DNA of 15,138 nucleotides from an uncultured Selenomonadaceae bacterium. GTDB lineage: Bacteria > Bacillota > Negativicutes > Selenomonadales > Selenomonadaceae. The stretch is from contig CAJOPK010000027.1 of NCBI GenBank assembly GCA_905236255.1, forward strand, positions 1-15,138. Reading direction: 5' to 3'. Both the position numbers and the translations under genes were made by a program. The notes beneath the pieces are model-generated. The model did not search any database, was not told the DNA's origin, and saw only the letters and a program-made list of their open reading frames with translations. The stretch's first letter is position 1; every line of letters begins with the position of its first letter. Shown here piece by piece: positions 6,088 to 12,499 of this stretch.

Positions 6088-6873
6088 CTAAACGTGAACT
6101 TTGTTTTGGAGTTCTTCGGCGTGTTTCTTTTCAAAAAATTCTATCAGCGAATCCAAAATTTGCTCGCGATTCAAAGATTTCAGCAAATATCCGTCCGGTT
6201 TCAACGCAAGAACTTTCAAGACACTTTCCCGATCGCCTTTGCCCGTCAAAAACATTACCGGAATGTTGTCAACTTTCGTTTCGCTGCGGATCATCTCCAA
6301 AACTTGCGGTCCGGAAATTACCGGCATTTCATAATCAAGGAGAATCAAATCCGGGCGATTGTCGGCAATATACATCAAAGCCTGTGTTCCGCTGGTGACG
6401 ATTGTGACGCGATATTCGTCGTCAAGCCAACCCTTCATCATCTTGAGGAAAGTCGGGTCGTCGTCAACGAGCAAAATACTTTTCTTCGCGTCGCGTGCAT
6501 CGACCGCCTGAGCCAAAATTCCCACTTCCGCCACAAGTCTTTTCAAATCGACGGGGCGTTCAAATTTTGCGGCTATTGCGGATTTCGGTATCGCATTTTC
6601 CACGGCGGAAATTTCATCGGCATTTCCCAAAAGCACGAGCATTTTTTCCTCTTCAATGCAAACGTCTTTCAAATAGACGAGAACTTCCGGAATGTCTTCG
6701 AGAAATTTTCCGAGATAAAAAACGAAAATCGAAATATCGTCTTTGTATTCCGAAAGTTGTTCGACGACCGGATCGACGCGGGTAACTTCATACCCGGCAG
6801 ATTCAAGATTTTTTTGAATGGAATTTCCCATAAAAGAAACGCCTTGACTTATAAATAAAATTTTCGTTCTCAA
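6088..6873 (-). CDS. Two-receiver response regulator, N-terminal domain degenerate, no output domain
   Basis: 261 aa. Residues about 130-255 form a complete receiver: acidic pocket in ILLVDDDP (133-140), phospho-acceptor Asp180 in LILLDYEMP, Thr210 in MFLTGKG and Lys232 in GYLLKS. Residues 3-120 have receiver-like secondary structure (MRTKILFISQG, IFVFYLGKF, MLVLLGNAD, ERPVDLKRL) but lack the Asp at the expected site (VFYLGKF) and have Arg where the Lys of 'KP' should be, so this half is a pseudo-receiver. There is no DNA-binding or enzymatic output domain, so it probably signals by protein contact, as CheY-like proteins do. Start is TTG at 6873-6871 with GGAGGT (plus 6881-6886) seven bases away. 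It follows the hydrolase by 49 nt on the same strand; no histidine kinase is in the window. Confidence 0.85.
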   Translation of the reverse strand: MRTKILFISQGVSFMGNSIQKNLESAGYEVTRVDPVVEQLSEYKDDISIFVFYLGKFLEDIPEVLVYLKDVCIEEEKMLVLLGNADEISAVENAIPKSAIAAKFERPVDLKRLVAEVGILAQAVDARDAKKSILLVDDDPTFLKMMKGWLDDEYRVTIVTSGTQALMYIADNRPDLILLDYEMPVISGPQVLEMIRSETKVDNIPVMFLTGKGDRESVLKVLALKPDGYLLKSLNREQILDSLIEFFEKKHAEELQNKVHV

Positions 6874-6922
6874 TTCCGGTACCTCCGATTTTTGATTGGG
6901 GTTTATTCGTCAAAACCCGGTC

Positions 6923-7870
6923 TTATTCCTTCCCCGCAAAACGTCTCAAAAAATGAAAAACTCTGTCAAAATAAGCATCGGGATCTTTCTTTTTCGCATC
7001 GGCATGACCGGCTCCCTTGACGGTCATTTTCTCCTTGACGGGCGCGGCCGAGGCGGCATAAAGTTCATTCATCATCGAATAAGGGACAAGTTTATCCGAA
7101 TCGCCGTGAATGAAAAGAGTCGGGACTTTTGTATTTTTGACGACTTTTACCGGAGCGGCATCGGACAAAAATTCTCCCGTTTCAATTTTGCTCACAATAT
7201 CGACGCAGGTCATGATCGGAAATTCCGGCAATCCGAAAATGTCTTTCAACTTGACGGTAAACATATCGTAAGCGCTCGTATAGCCGCAATCTTCGACGAC
7301 GGCGACGACGTTTTCCGGAAGATCGAGCGCGGAAGTCATCAAAGTTGTTGCGGCTCCCATGGAAACGCCGTGAATTACAATTCTTGCGTCCGAATCTTCG
7401 GAAACAATCTTATCAATCCAAAGTTTAATATCTTCAGATTCTTTTGTTCCCATTGTCATGAAAATTCCGCCGCTTGTACCGGCTGCCCTCAAATCCGGTG
7501 TCAAAACATTGTAACCTTCCTTAAGGTATTCTTCGGCATAATCGAAGGCGTAAGTTTGATCGCGTCCGTAGCCGTGAATCAAAATCGCGTACCGGTGAGT
7601 TTCTTTGTCCGGATAAAATTTCGTGGCTTTCAGGTCGAAACCGTCGGCGGATTTTATGGAAACAATTTCGTTTTTGAAATCCGGTTTGGGCGGGGCAAGC
7701 AATCCCGGCGTTGCAATTTCGGCACATGCCGGCGGGGGTGCAAGCGGATCGACGTCGTTGCCGCGTTTCAAAGCGTAGCCTACAAAATAATCCCCGACAA
7801 AATAAACCGCGCCGAATATAAGGATAATCAAGACGGCAATTGCCGCCAAAATTTTATGTTTCAATTTCAT
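6923..7870 (-). CDS. Membrane-anchored alpha/beta hydrolase
   Basis: 315 aa. Residues about 8-30 form an N-terminal membrane anchor or uncleaved signal, which puts the catalytic domain outside the cytoplasmic membrane. The rest is a serine hydrolase of the DUF1100/BAAT-like alpha/beta type. Visible elements are the oxyanion stretch AILIHGYGRD (95-104), the nucleophile elbow HGVSMGAA with Ser170, Asp259 in FIHGDSDKLVP, and His289 in KGAGHAD. These make a complete triad, so it is probably an active esterase or peptidase, but the substrate is unknown. ATG at 7870-7868 has GGAGAG upstream (plus 7878-7883). It has its own sigma-A-type promoter (7900-7928). The response regulator follows 49 nt later, so the two may be co-transcribed. 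Confidence 0.85.
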   Translation of the reverse strand: MKLKHKILAAIAVLIILIFGAVYFVGDYFVGYALKRGNDVDPLAPPPACAEIATPGLLAPPKPDFKNEIVSIKSADGFDLKATKFYPDKETHRYAILIHGYGRDQTYAFDYAEEYLKEGYNVLTPDLRAAGTSGGIFMTMGTKESEDIKLWIDKIVSEDSDARIVIHGVSMGAATTLMTSALDLPENVVAVVEDCGYTSAYDMFTVKLKDIFGLPEFPIMTCVDIVSKIETGEFLSDAAPVKVVKNTKVPTLFIHGDSDKLVPYSMMNELYAASAAPVKEKMTVKGAGHADAKKKDPDAYFDRVFHFLRRFAGKE

Positions 7871-7899
7871 TTTTTTACTCTCCGAAAAATTTTTCTTGA

Positions 7900-7928
7900 A
7901 GAATACCGGTTGCCTTTATTCCCGTCAA
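7900..7928 (-). promoter_or_regulatory. Sigma-A promoter of the hydrolase gene
   Basis: On the minus strand TTGACG (plus 7923-7928) and TATTCT (plus 7900-7905) are exactly 17 nt apart. Predicted start is near 7893, leaving a leader of about 22 nt that holds the GGAGAG ribosome site. This makes the hydrolase a transcription unit separate from the radical SAM gene. Confidence 0.6.
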
Positions 7929-7963
7929 GTTGACAAAAATTTATTTTTCCGGATCGTCCGGAC

Positions 7964-8785
7964 TCAACAATTTCCGGTATAAACATATTTCAAGTGAGTA
8001 CGCGCAATTTCCGCAAGCGCATATATTTTTTTTACATCGGTCGGCGGAAGATTTTTGACTTTGTAACGCGGAAAAAATCTGCTGACGTGCAGGGGAATTT
8101 CCGGAGAAATTTCCGCAAGCGCGCCGGCTTCCGCAAGCATATCCTCTTGCGAATCGTTCATTCCGGGAACAATCAAAGTGGTAACTTCCACATGACAACT
8201 TTCCGCCGCAAGTTTAATCGTCTGCATTACCGTATCAAAATATCCGCCCAGATAATCGTAAACTTTTTGACTGAAACCTTTCAAGTCAATATTCATCGCG
8301 TCAATCAGCGGCAGAATTCTTTTCAGCGCGCCGGCGGCAACCGTGCCGTTTGTTACGAGAACGGATTTTAAGCCGACGGACTTCAAAATTTCCGAAGTGT
8401 CCCGGACAAATTCGTAACTTATGAAAGGTTCGTTGTAAGTGAAAGCGACTCCGATATTTCCGCGACTTTTTAAATCGACGGCAATTTTTACAAGTTCGTG
8501 CGGCGAAATTTTTTGCGTACCGAAAGTCGAATCCGCCATCGAAATTTCAAAATTTTGGCAAAAAGGACAATTCAAATTGCAGCCGTAACTTCCGACGGAC
8601 AAAATCGCACTTCCCGGATAAAAACGGTTGAGCGGTTTTTTCTCAATCGGATCAAGCGCAATCGAAGTCAATTCGCCGTAATTGAGCGGAATTATTTTTT
8701 CGCCGTTATTTTTTCGCGCCCGGCATCTGCCGATTTCTCCCGGATTCAGCCGACAATGGTGCGGGCAAATTTCGCAAGTTTTCAT
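7964..8785 (-). CDS. amrS: Radical SAM enzyme of the AmrS (AmmeMemoRadiSam) / PflA-like family
   Basis: 273 aa. The N-terminal CEICPHHC (Cys4, Cys7, Cys11) with Cys21 is the extra cysteine cluster of AmrS proteins. The radical SAM motif is GCNLNCPFCQN (Cys69, Cys73, Cys76), which binds the 4Fe-4S cluster that cleaves S-adenosylmethionine. 'FTYNEPFISYEFVRD', VLVTNGT, 'MNIDLKGF' and 'EVTTLIVPGMNDS' are also family signatures. The protein ends at YVYTGNC; longer relatives add about 50 residues with another CxxC pair, so this is the short form. The true substrate of AmrS enzymes is unknown; they usually sit with AMMECR1 and MEMO genes, which are absent here. The ATG overlaps the cupin stop by 4 nt (ATGA), so the two are translationally coupled. 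Start is supported by that overlap and by Cys4 being in family position. Confidence 0.88.
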   Translation of the reverse strand: MKTCEICPHHCRLNPGEIGRCRARKNNGEKIIPLNYGELTSIALDPIEKKPLNRFYPGSAILSVGSYGCNLNCPFCQNFEISMADSTFGTQKISPHELVKIAVDLKSRGNIGVAFTYNEPFISYEFVRDTSEILKSVGLKSVLVTNGTVAAGALKRILPLIDAMNIDLKGFSQKVYDYLGGYFDTVMQTIKLAAESCHVEVTTLIVPGMNDSQEDMLAEAGALAEISPEIPLHVSRFFPRYKVKNLPPTDVKKIYALAEIARTHLKYVYTGNC

Positions 8786-9129
8786 TGTTCCGGAGTTTTA
8801 ATGATGAGCGCAATGAAAATCAAATCTTCTTCGCCGATATTTTCGATCGCGTGCATGGAACCGTCCGGACAGAAAACCGTTTGACCGGACGAAATTTCAT
8901 AAATTTTGTCGTTGTCGTTGTATTCGGCTTTCCCTTGCAAAATGTGATAAGTCTCCGAGTTGCCGTGATGGTAGTGAGTTCCGAGCGACGCGCCCGGCGG
9001 AACGGTAACTTTTGCAAACATTTCGCACTGTCCGAGCATTTCTTTCGGAGTGAGCAAATGGGTTATTTGGATTTCACCTTTGCCGCCGGCTTTGTTTTTG
9101 GCGGTAACGGTTTCGGATTTGATAATCAA
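8782..9129 (-). CDS. Small single-domain cupin
   Basis: 115 aa from a TTG start. Cupin motif 1 is 'GTHYHHGNSETYHILQG' (His52, His54, Glu59) and motif 2 is CPDGSMHAIEN (His93), so the four metal ligands are all present. The fold suits a sugar-binding, isomerase or dioxygenase role, but the substrate cannot be told. The usual family N-terminus 'MII-...-GGKGEIQITHLLT' fits TTG at 9129: GGGAGGG (plus 9137-9143) is 7 nt upstream. The longer TTG at 9171 is unlikely because it lies upstream of the predicted transcription start (about 9153). It heads a two-gene unit with amrS, which overlaps by 4 nt; this is the position where AMMECR1 or MEMO genes are expected. Confidence 0.8.
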   Translation of the reverse strand: MIIKSETVTAKNKAGGKGEIQITHLLTPKEMLGQCEMFAKVTVPPGASLGTHYHHGNSETYHILQGKAEYNDNDKIYEISSGQTVFCPDGSMHAIENIGEEDLIFIALIIKTPEQ

Positions 9130-9159
9130 ATTGATTCCCTCCCGTAAATTTTTTTCTGC

Positions 9160-9188
9160 AGAATACTTCAATGCTTAAAAAGTGTCAA
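9160..9188 (-). promoter_or_regulatory. Sigma-A promoter of the cupin-amrS unit
   Basis: Minus strand TTGACA (plus 9183-9188), 17 nt, then TATTCT (plus 9160-9165). Predicted start near 9153, with a leader of about 24 nt carrying GGGAGGG. It fixes the cupin start codon at 9129. Confidence 0.65.
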
Positions 9189-9206
9189 GTTTTTGATTAA
9201 CGACAA

Positions 9207-9236
9207 TTCACAATATTCGGCGCAACGAATTATAAT
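9207..9236 (+). promoter_or_regulatory. Sigma-A promoter of the aldo/keto reductase unit
   Basis: TTCACA (9207-9212, five of six consensus bases) and a perfect TATAAT (9231-9236) are 18 nt apart. Predicted start is near 9243, giving a leader of about 140 nt before the reductase. The leader is AT-rich with short self-complementary runs around 9245-9267 and no clear riboswitch. Confidence 0.5.
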
Positions 9237-9240
9237 TCGT
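9225..9240. promoter_or_regulatory. 16-bp perfect palindrome over the -10 box (candidate operator)
   Basis: ACGAATTA (9225-9232) is followed directly by its reverse complement TAATTCGT (9233-9240). The TATAAT of the plus-strand promoter lies inside it, so a dimeric repressor bound here would block RNA polymerase. It is about 85 nt upstream of the cupin transcription start, so it could also influence that gene. The regulator is not encoded nearby. Confidence 0.5.
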
Positions 9241-9382
9241 CGGTGAAAATTTTTCAAAAAATTTTTTAAAATTCCGTATCCGTAATGCGAAATTTATCGA
9301 TCGGGCAAGGAATTTAACGCTTTTGAACGAAATTATGTAAAGCCGGTCGAAAATATCGGTTATTTTGAGGAGGAAAAAGCTT

Positions 9383-10420
9383 ATGGAGTACATTAAACTA
9401 GGAAATTCCGATTTGAATGTTTCGCGAATTTGTTTGGGCTGTATGGGTTTCGGAAATCCGAAAACCGGTCAACACTCGTGGACGCTTGACGAAGAAAATT
9501 CCCGCGAAATTATAAAACACGCGCTTGACTCGGGGATAAATTTTTTTGATACGGCGATTGCTTATCAGAACGGAACAAGCGAGCAATTTTTGGGGCGCAC
9601 AATAAAAAATTTCGCAAGACGTGAAGACGTTGTGATTGCGACGAAATTTTTGCCGCGCTCGGAAAGTGAAATTGCGGATAAAATAAGCGGGCAAAAACAT
9701 ATTGAGAAAATGTTGGACAAAAGTTTAAAAAATCTCGGCACCGATTACGTCGATTTGTACATTTATCATATGTGGGACTATCAAACGCCGATTTTTGAAA
9801 TTTTGGACGGTCTGAACAATGTCGTAAAGACCGGAAAAGTTCGTTATATCGGCATTGCTAATTGTTACGCATGGCAACTCGCAAAGGCAAATTTTTTGGC
9901 GGAAAAGAACAACTTTGCAAAATTTGTTTCCGTGCAAAATCATTACAATTTGATCTTCAGGGAAGAAGAGCGGGAAATGAAAGATTTTTGCGAAGAGGAA
10001 AATATTGCGATGACACCTTACAGCGCGTTGGCAAGCGGAAGGTTGTCAAAAAAACCGGGCGAGACTTCAAAGCGTCTTTCGGAAGATTCTTATGCAAAAT
10101 TTAAATATGATTCGACGGTCGAAATCGATTCAAAAATAATTGCGCGGGTGATCGAACTTTCGGAAAAATATTCCGTTTCGATGACCGAAATTTCATTGGC
10201 TTGGCTTTTGACAAAAGTTTCTTCGCCGGTTGTCGGTGCAACAAAATTTTGTCACATTGACGGCGCGGTAAAATCCGTCGATTTTAAACTTTCCGATGAC
10301 GACGTAAAATATTTGGAAGAACTTTACATTCCCCACAAATTGTCGGGAGTTATGGCTCAAAACAAACCGAACTCAAAAAAAGATTCGCAAGTTTGGATGA
10401 AAAATGCGCCGAAAGACTAA
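9383..10420 (+). CDS. Aldo/keto reductase (YajO-like)
   Basis: 345 aa. An NADPH-dependent cytosolic reductase of aldehydes or ketones with a TIM-barrel fold. The catalytic tetrad is visible: Asp56 and Tyr61 in FFDTAIAY, Lys88 in VIATKFLP and His129 in LYIYHMWD. The cofactor-end signature is seen at 'SSPVVGATKFCHIDGAVKS'. The N-terminus 'MEYIKLGNSDLNVSRICLGC' and the GQHSWTLDEENS insert resemble E. coli YajO and plant-type AKRs; the substrate is not predictable. Start is ATG 9383, since GAGGAGG (9367-9373) lies 9 nt upstream; a TTG at 9365 is in the same frame but overlaps this site. It heads a same-strand run with the hydrogenase protease 20 nt later. Confidence 0.92.
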   Translation: MEYIKLGNSDLNVSRICLGCMGFGNPKTGQHSWTLDEENSREIIKHALDSGINFFDTAIAYQNGTSEQFLGRTIKNFARREDVVIATKFLPRSESEIADKISGQKHIEKMLDKSLKNLGTDYVDLYIYHMWDYQTPIFEILDGLNNVVKTGKVRYIGIANCYAWQLAKANFLAEKNNFAKFVSVQNHYNLIFREEEREMKDFCEEENIAMTPYSALASGRLSKKPGETSKRLSEDSYAKFKYDSTVEIDSKIIARVIELSEKYSVSMTEISLAWLLTKVSSPVVGATKFCHIDGAVKSVDFKLSDDDVKYLEELYIPHKLSGVMAQNKPNSKKDSQVWMKNAPKD

Positions 10421-10440
10421 AAATATCGGAGGTAAATTTT

Positions 10441-10938
10441 GTGGAAAGTTTATATTCAAGCGAAATCACAATTTTGGGAATAGGAAATACAATTTTGACG
10501 GATGAAGGTTTCGGCGTTCGCGTAATTGAATTTTTGCGGGAAAATTATGATTTTCCGGGAAATGTCGGGCTTATCGACGGCGGGACGCTCGGAGTGGAAT
10601 TGACGCATTTTATAACGGGAACTTCAAAACTTTTGATAGTCGATTCTATTGACGGCGGGGCTGAACCGGGAAAAATTTTTCACCTCAAAGACGACGAAAT
10701 TTTAAAGCACTTTTCTCAAAAAATTTCGTCGCATGAAATAGGTATTCAGGATTTGCTGACAATGTTTGAAATCACCGGCAAAAAAATTCCGGTCGTCGAA
10801 CTTTTGGGAGTACAGCCTTACATTTTGGACGCGGGAACGGAACTTTCGCCGGAAATGAAGAAGATTTTGCCGAAAATTGTCGAAGAAGTGATAAAAGTTT
10901 TAAAGTCATGGAAAACAGAAACAACAAAAAAAATTTGA
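10441..10938 (+). CDS. Hydrogenase maturation endopeptidase (peptidase M52, HybD/HycI type)
   Basis: 165 aa from GTG. It removes the C-terminal extension from the large subunit of an [NiFe] hydrogenase after nickel insertion. The signature GIGNTILTDEGFGVRVIE holds nickel ligand Glu22; Asp68 in LLIVDSIDGG and His98 in ISSHEIG are the other two ligands known from HybD. GTG 10441 is chosen because GGAGGT (10428-10433) precedes it by 7 nt and the family begins a few residues before the ILGIGN strand; starting upstream would overlap the reductase. No hydrogenase structural or hyp genes are in the window, so its partner lies elsewhere. It sits 20 nt after the reductase. Confidence 0.92.
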   Translation: MESLYSSEITILGIGNTILTDEGFGVRVIEFLRENYDFPGNVGLIDGGTLGVELTHFITGTSKLLIVDSIDGGAEPGKIFHLKDDEILKHFSQKISSHEIGIQDLLTMFEITGKKIPVVELLGVQPYILDAGTELSPEMKKILPKIVEEVIKVLKSWKTETTKKI

Positions 10939-10979
10939 CAAGTCGAAAAAGGATTCGCAAAAAGTGCGGGTGATTCGTC

Positions 10980-12464
10980 ATGAATGAAATAAAGTTAAGA
11001 CCTTATCAACAAAATTTTATAAATGACGTGCGCAGCGAATTTGCGTCGGGTCACCGGAGAGTTTGCGGAGTGGCTCCGTGCGGCGCGGGAAAAACAATAA
11101 TTACCGGTTGGATGATTCGCGAATCTTTGGAAAAAGGCAAACGTTCAATTTTTTTCGTCCACCGGCAGGAACTCATAGATCAGACTTCAAGAACTTTTGA
11201 AATGCTGGGAATACCTCACGGAATAATTGCGGCGGGATCGAAAGCAAATTATGAATTGCCCGTTCAAATTGCAAGCGTTCAAACTTTGGCGCGCAGGTTA
11301 AATACCGTTCCCGCTCCGGATTTTCTGATCTGTGACGAATGTCATCATATTTTGGCGAATACCTACAAAAAGATTTTAAGCAAATATGACAAGGCTTTTC
11401 TTTTGGGAGTAACCGCCACCCCGCAAAGAACCGGCGGAATAAATTTGGGGGATATTTTTTCTTCGCTGGTCGAAGCACCTTCCACACGCGAATTGATAGA
11501 GCTTGGAAATTTGACCGACTTCAAATATTTTGCTCCGGACGAAAATCTGCAACTTGACAACATTAAATTAAAATTCGGCGAATATGTGAACAAAGACTTG
11601 GAAAAAGTCATGGGCAAACAAAAAATTACCGGCGACATTGTCGCTCATTACAAACGACTTGCCGCCGGGAAATCCGCAATCTGTTACTGCGTCAACATAA
11701 AACATTCAAAGCAGGTTGCCGCCGCCTTCAATGCCGCCGGTATTCCCGCCGCCCATTGTGACGGGGAAACAAGCAAAGACGTTCGTGCCGCCATTGTCGA
11801 AAATTTTCGTATCGGCAAAATAAAAGTCCTCTGCAATGCGGAACTTTTCGGAGAAGGTTTTGACGTTCCGAATATGCAGGCGGTGATACTTGCCCGTCCG
11901 ACAAAATCCTTGACTCTTTACACTCAACAATCAATGCGTGCGATGCGTCCCGATGCGGACGATCCGAATAAAGTTGCGTTGATTATAGATCACGTCAAAA
12001 ATTATGAAAATTTCGGCTTGCCGGATACGCCGCGCTATTGGTCGCTTGATCCGAATCCTCCGAAAATTCCGGGAACCGCGCCCATGAAAAATTGTCCGAA
12101 ATGTGATTTCCTCGTCCATTTAAGCACAAAGACCTGCCCGAATTGCGGCTTTAAATTCCGTACCGAAGAAAATTTTGAGGCCGCCGCCGGCATATTGAGC
12201 AAGGTGGACAGCGTACCGGAAATTCCCGAACCGCAAAAACGTCCGCGAATAAGACACGCGCCGAGAAGTCCGGAAGATTTTATGAGAATTGCCAAAAAGA
12301 AAAAATACAAAACCGGATGGGTCGCCGTCAGATCCCTTGCCTTTGCCCGTTCACTTGATGATTGCGAACATATAGCGGAAGTTTGCGGATACAAAAAAGG
12401 CTGGGCTTGGCACAAATGGCAGGATATTTTGAAAAAGCGGGAAGAAGAGGAGGACGAAGATTAA
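10980..12464 (+). CDS. Phage-type SF2 DEAD/DEAH helicase with zinc ribbon
   Basis: 494 aa. An ATP-dependent DNA or RNA helicase/translocase. Walker A is APCGAGKT (residues 32-39), Walker B DECHH (119-123), motif III TATP (145-148), motif V near NAELFGEGFDVP (286-297) and motif VI QQSMRAMRP (316-324). The first motif region is KLRPYQQ. After residue 370 comes a zinc ribbon (CPKC at 372-375, CPNC at 386-389), then a basic linker and a repeat-like tail with YKTGWVAVRSLAFAR and YKKGWAWHKWQDI. This layout is that of Firmicute prophage replication helicases (COG1061 type). It is isolated here with no phage genes next to it. ATG 10980 has only a weak ribosome site (GCGGGTGA). It lies 41 nt after the hydrogenase protease. 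The wecB gene converges on it. Confidence 0.85.
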   Translation: MNEIKLRPYQQNFINDVRSEFASGHRRVCGVAPCGAGKTIITGWMIRESLEKGKRSIFFVHRQELIDQTSRTFEMLGIPHGIIAAGSKANYELPVQIASVQTLARRLNTVPAPDFLICDECHHILANTYKKILSKYDKAFLLGVTATPQRTGGINLGDIFSSLVEAPSTRELIELGNLTDFKYFAPDENLQLDNIKLKFGEYVNKDLEKVMGKQKITGDIVAHYKRLAAGKSAICYCVNIKHSKQVAAAFNAAGIPAAHCDGETSKDVRAAIVENFRIGKIKVLCNAELFGEGFDVPNMQAVILARPTKSLTLYTQQSMRAMRPDADDPNKVALIIDHVKNYENFGLPDTPRYWSLDPNPPKIPGTAPMKNCPKCDFLVHLSTKTCPNCGFKFRTEENFEAAAGILSKVDSVPEIPEPQKRPRIRHAPRSPEDFMRIAKKKKYKTGWVAVRSLAFARSLDDCEHIAEVCGYKKGWAWHKWQDILKKREEEEDED

Positions 12465-12499
12465 GAAAATATTTTGGTAAATAATTTCACAAGCGAATA

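Noticed and set aside
6094..6858. 254-aa plus-strand frame opposite the response regulator
   Set aside because: Antisense shadow; the minus-strand gene has all receiver motifs and a GGAGGT site.
6896..7933. 345-aa plus-strand frame opposite the hydrolase
   Set aside because: Full overlap with a hydrolase that has a complete catalytic triad, ribosome site and promoter; the plus frame is Phe/Arg/Asn-rich shadow sequence.
7941..7963. Truncation of AmrS by frameshift at its C-terminus
   Set aside because: Longer relatives exist, but short forms ending near YVYTGN also seem normal; the sequence after the stop shows no CxxC tail in any frame.
9171..9171. TTG 9171 as cupin start
   Set aside because: It lies upstream of the predicted transcription start and has no ribosome site; TTG 9129 has both.
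12465..12499. Terminator between helicase and wecB
   Set aside because: Only a short AATATT repeat and no GC stem with U-run; not supportable.
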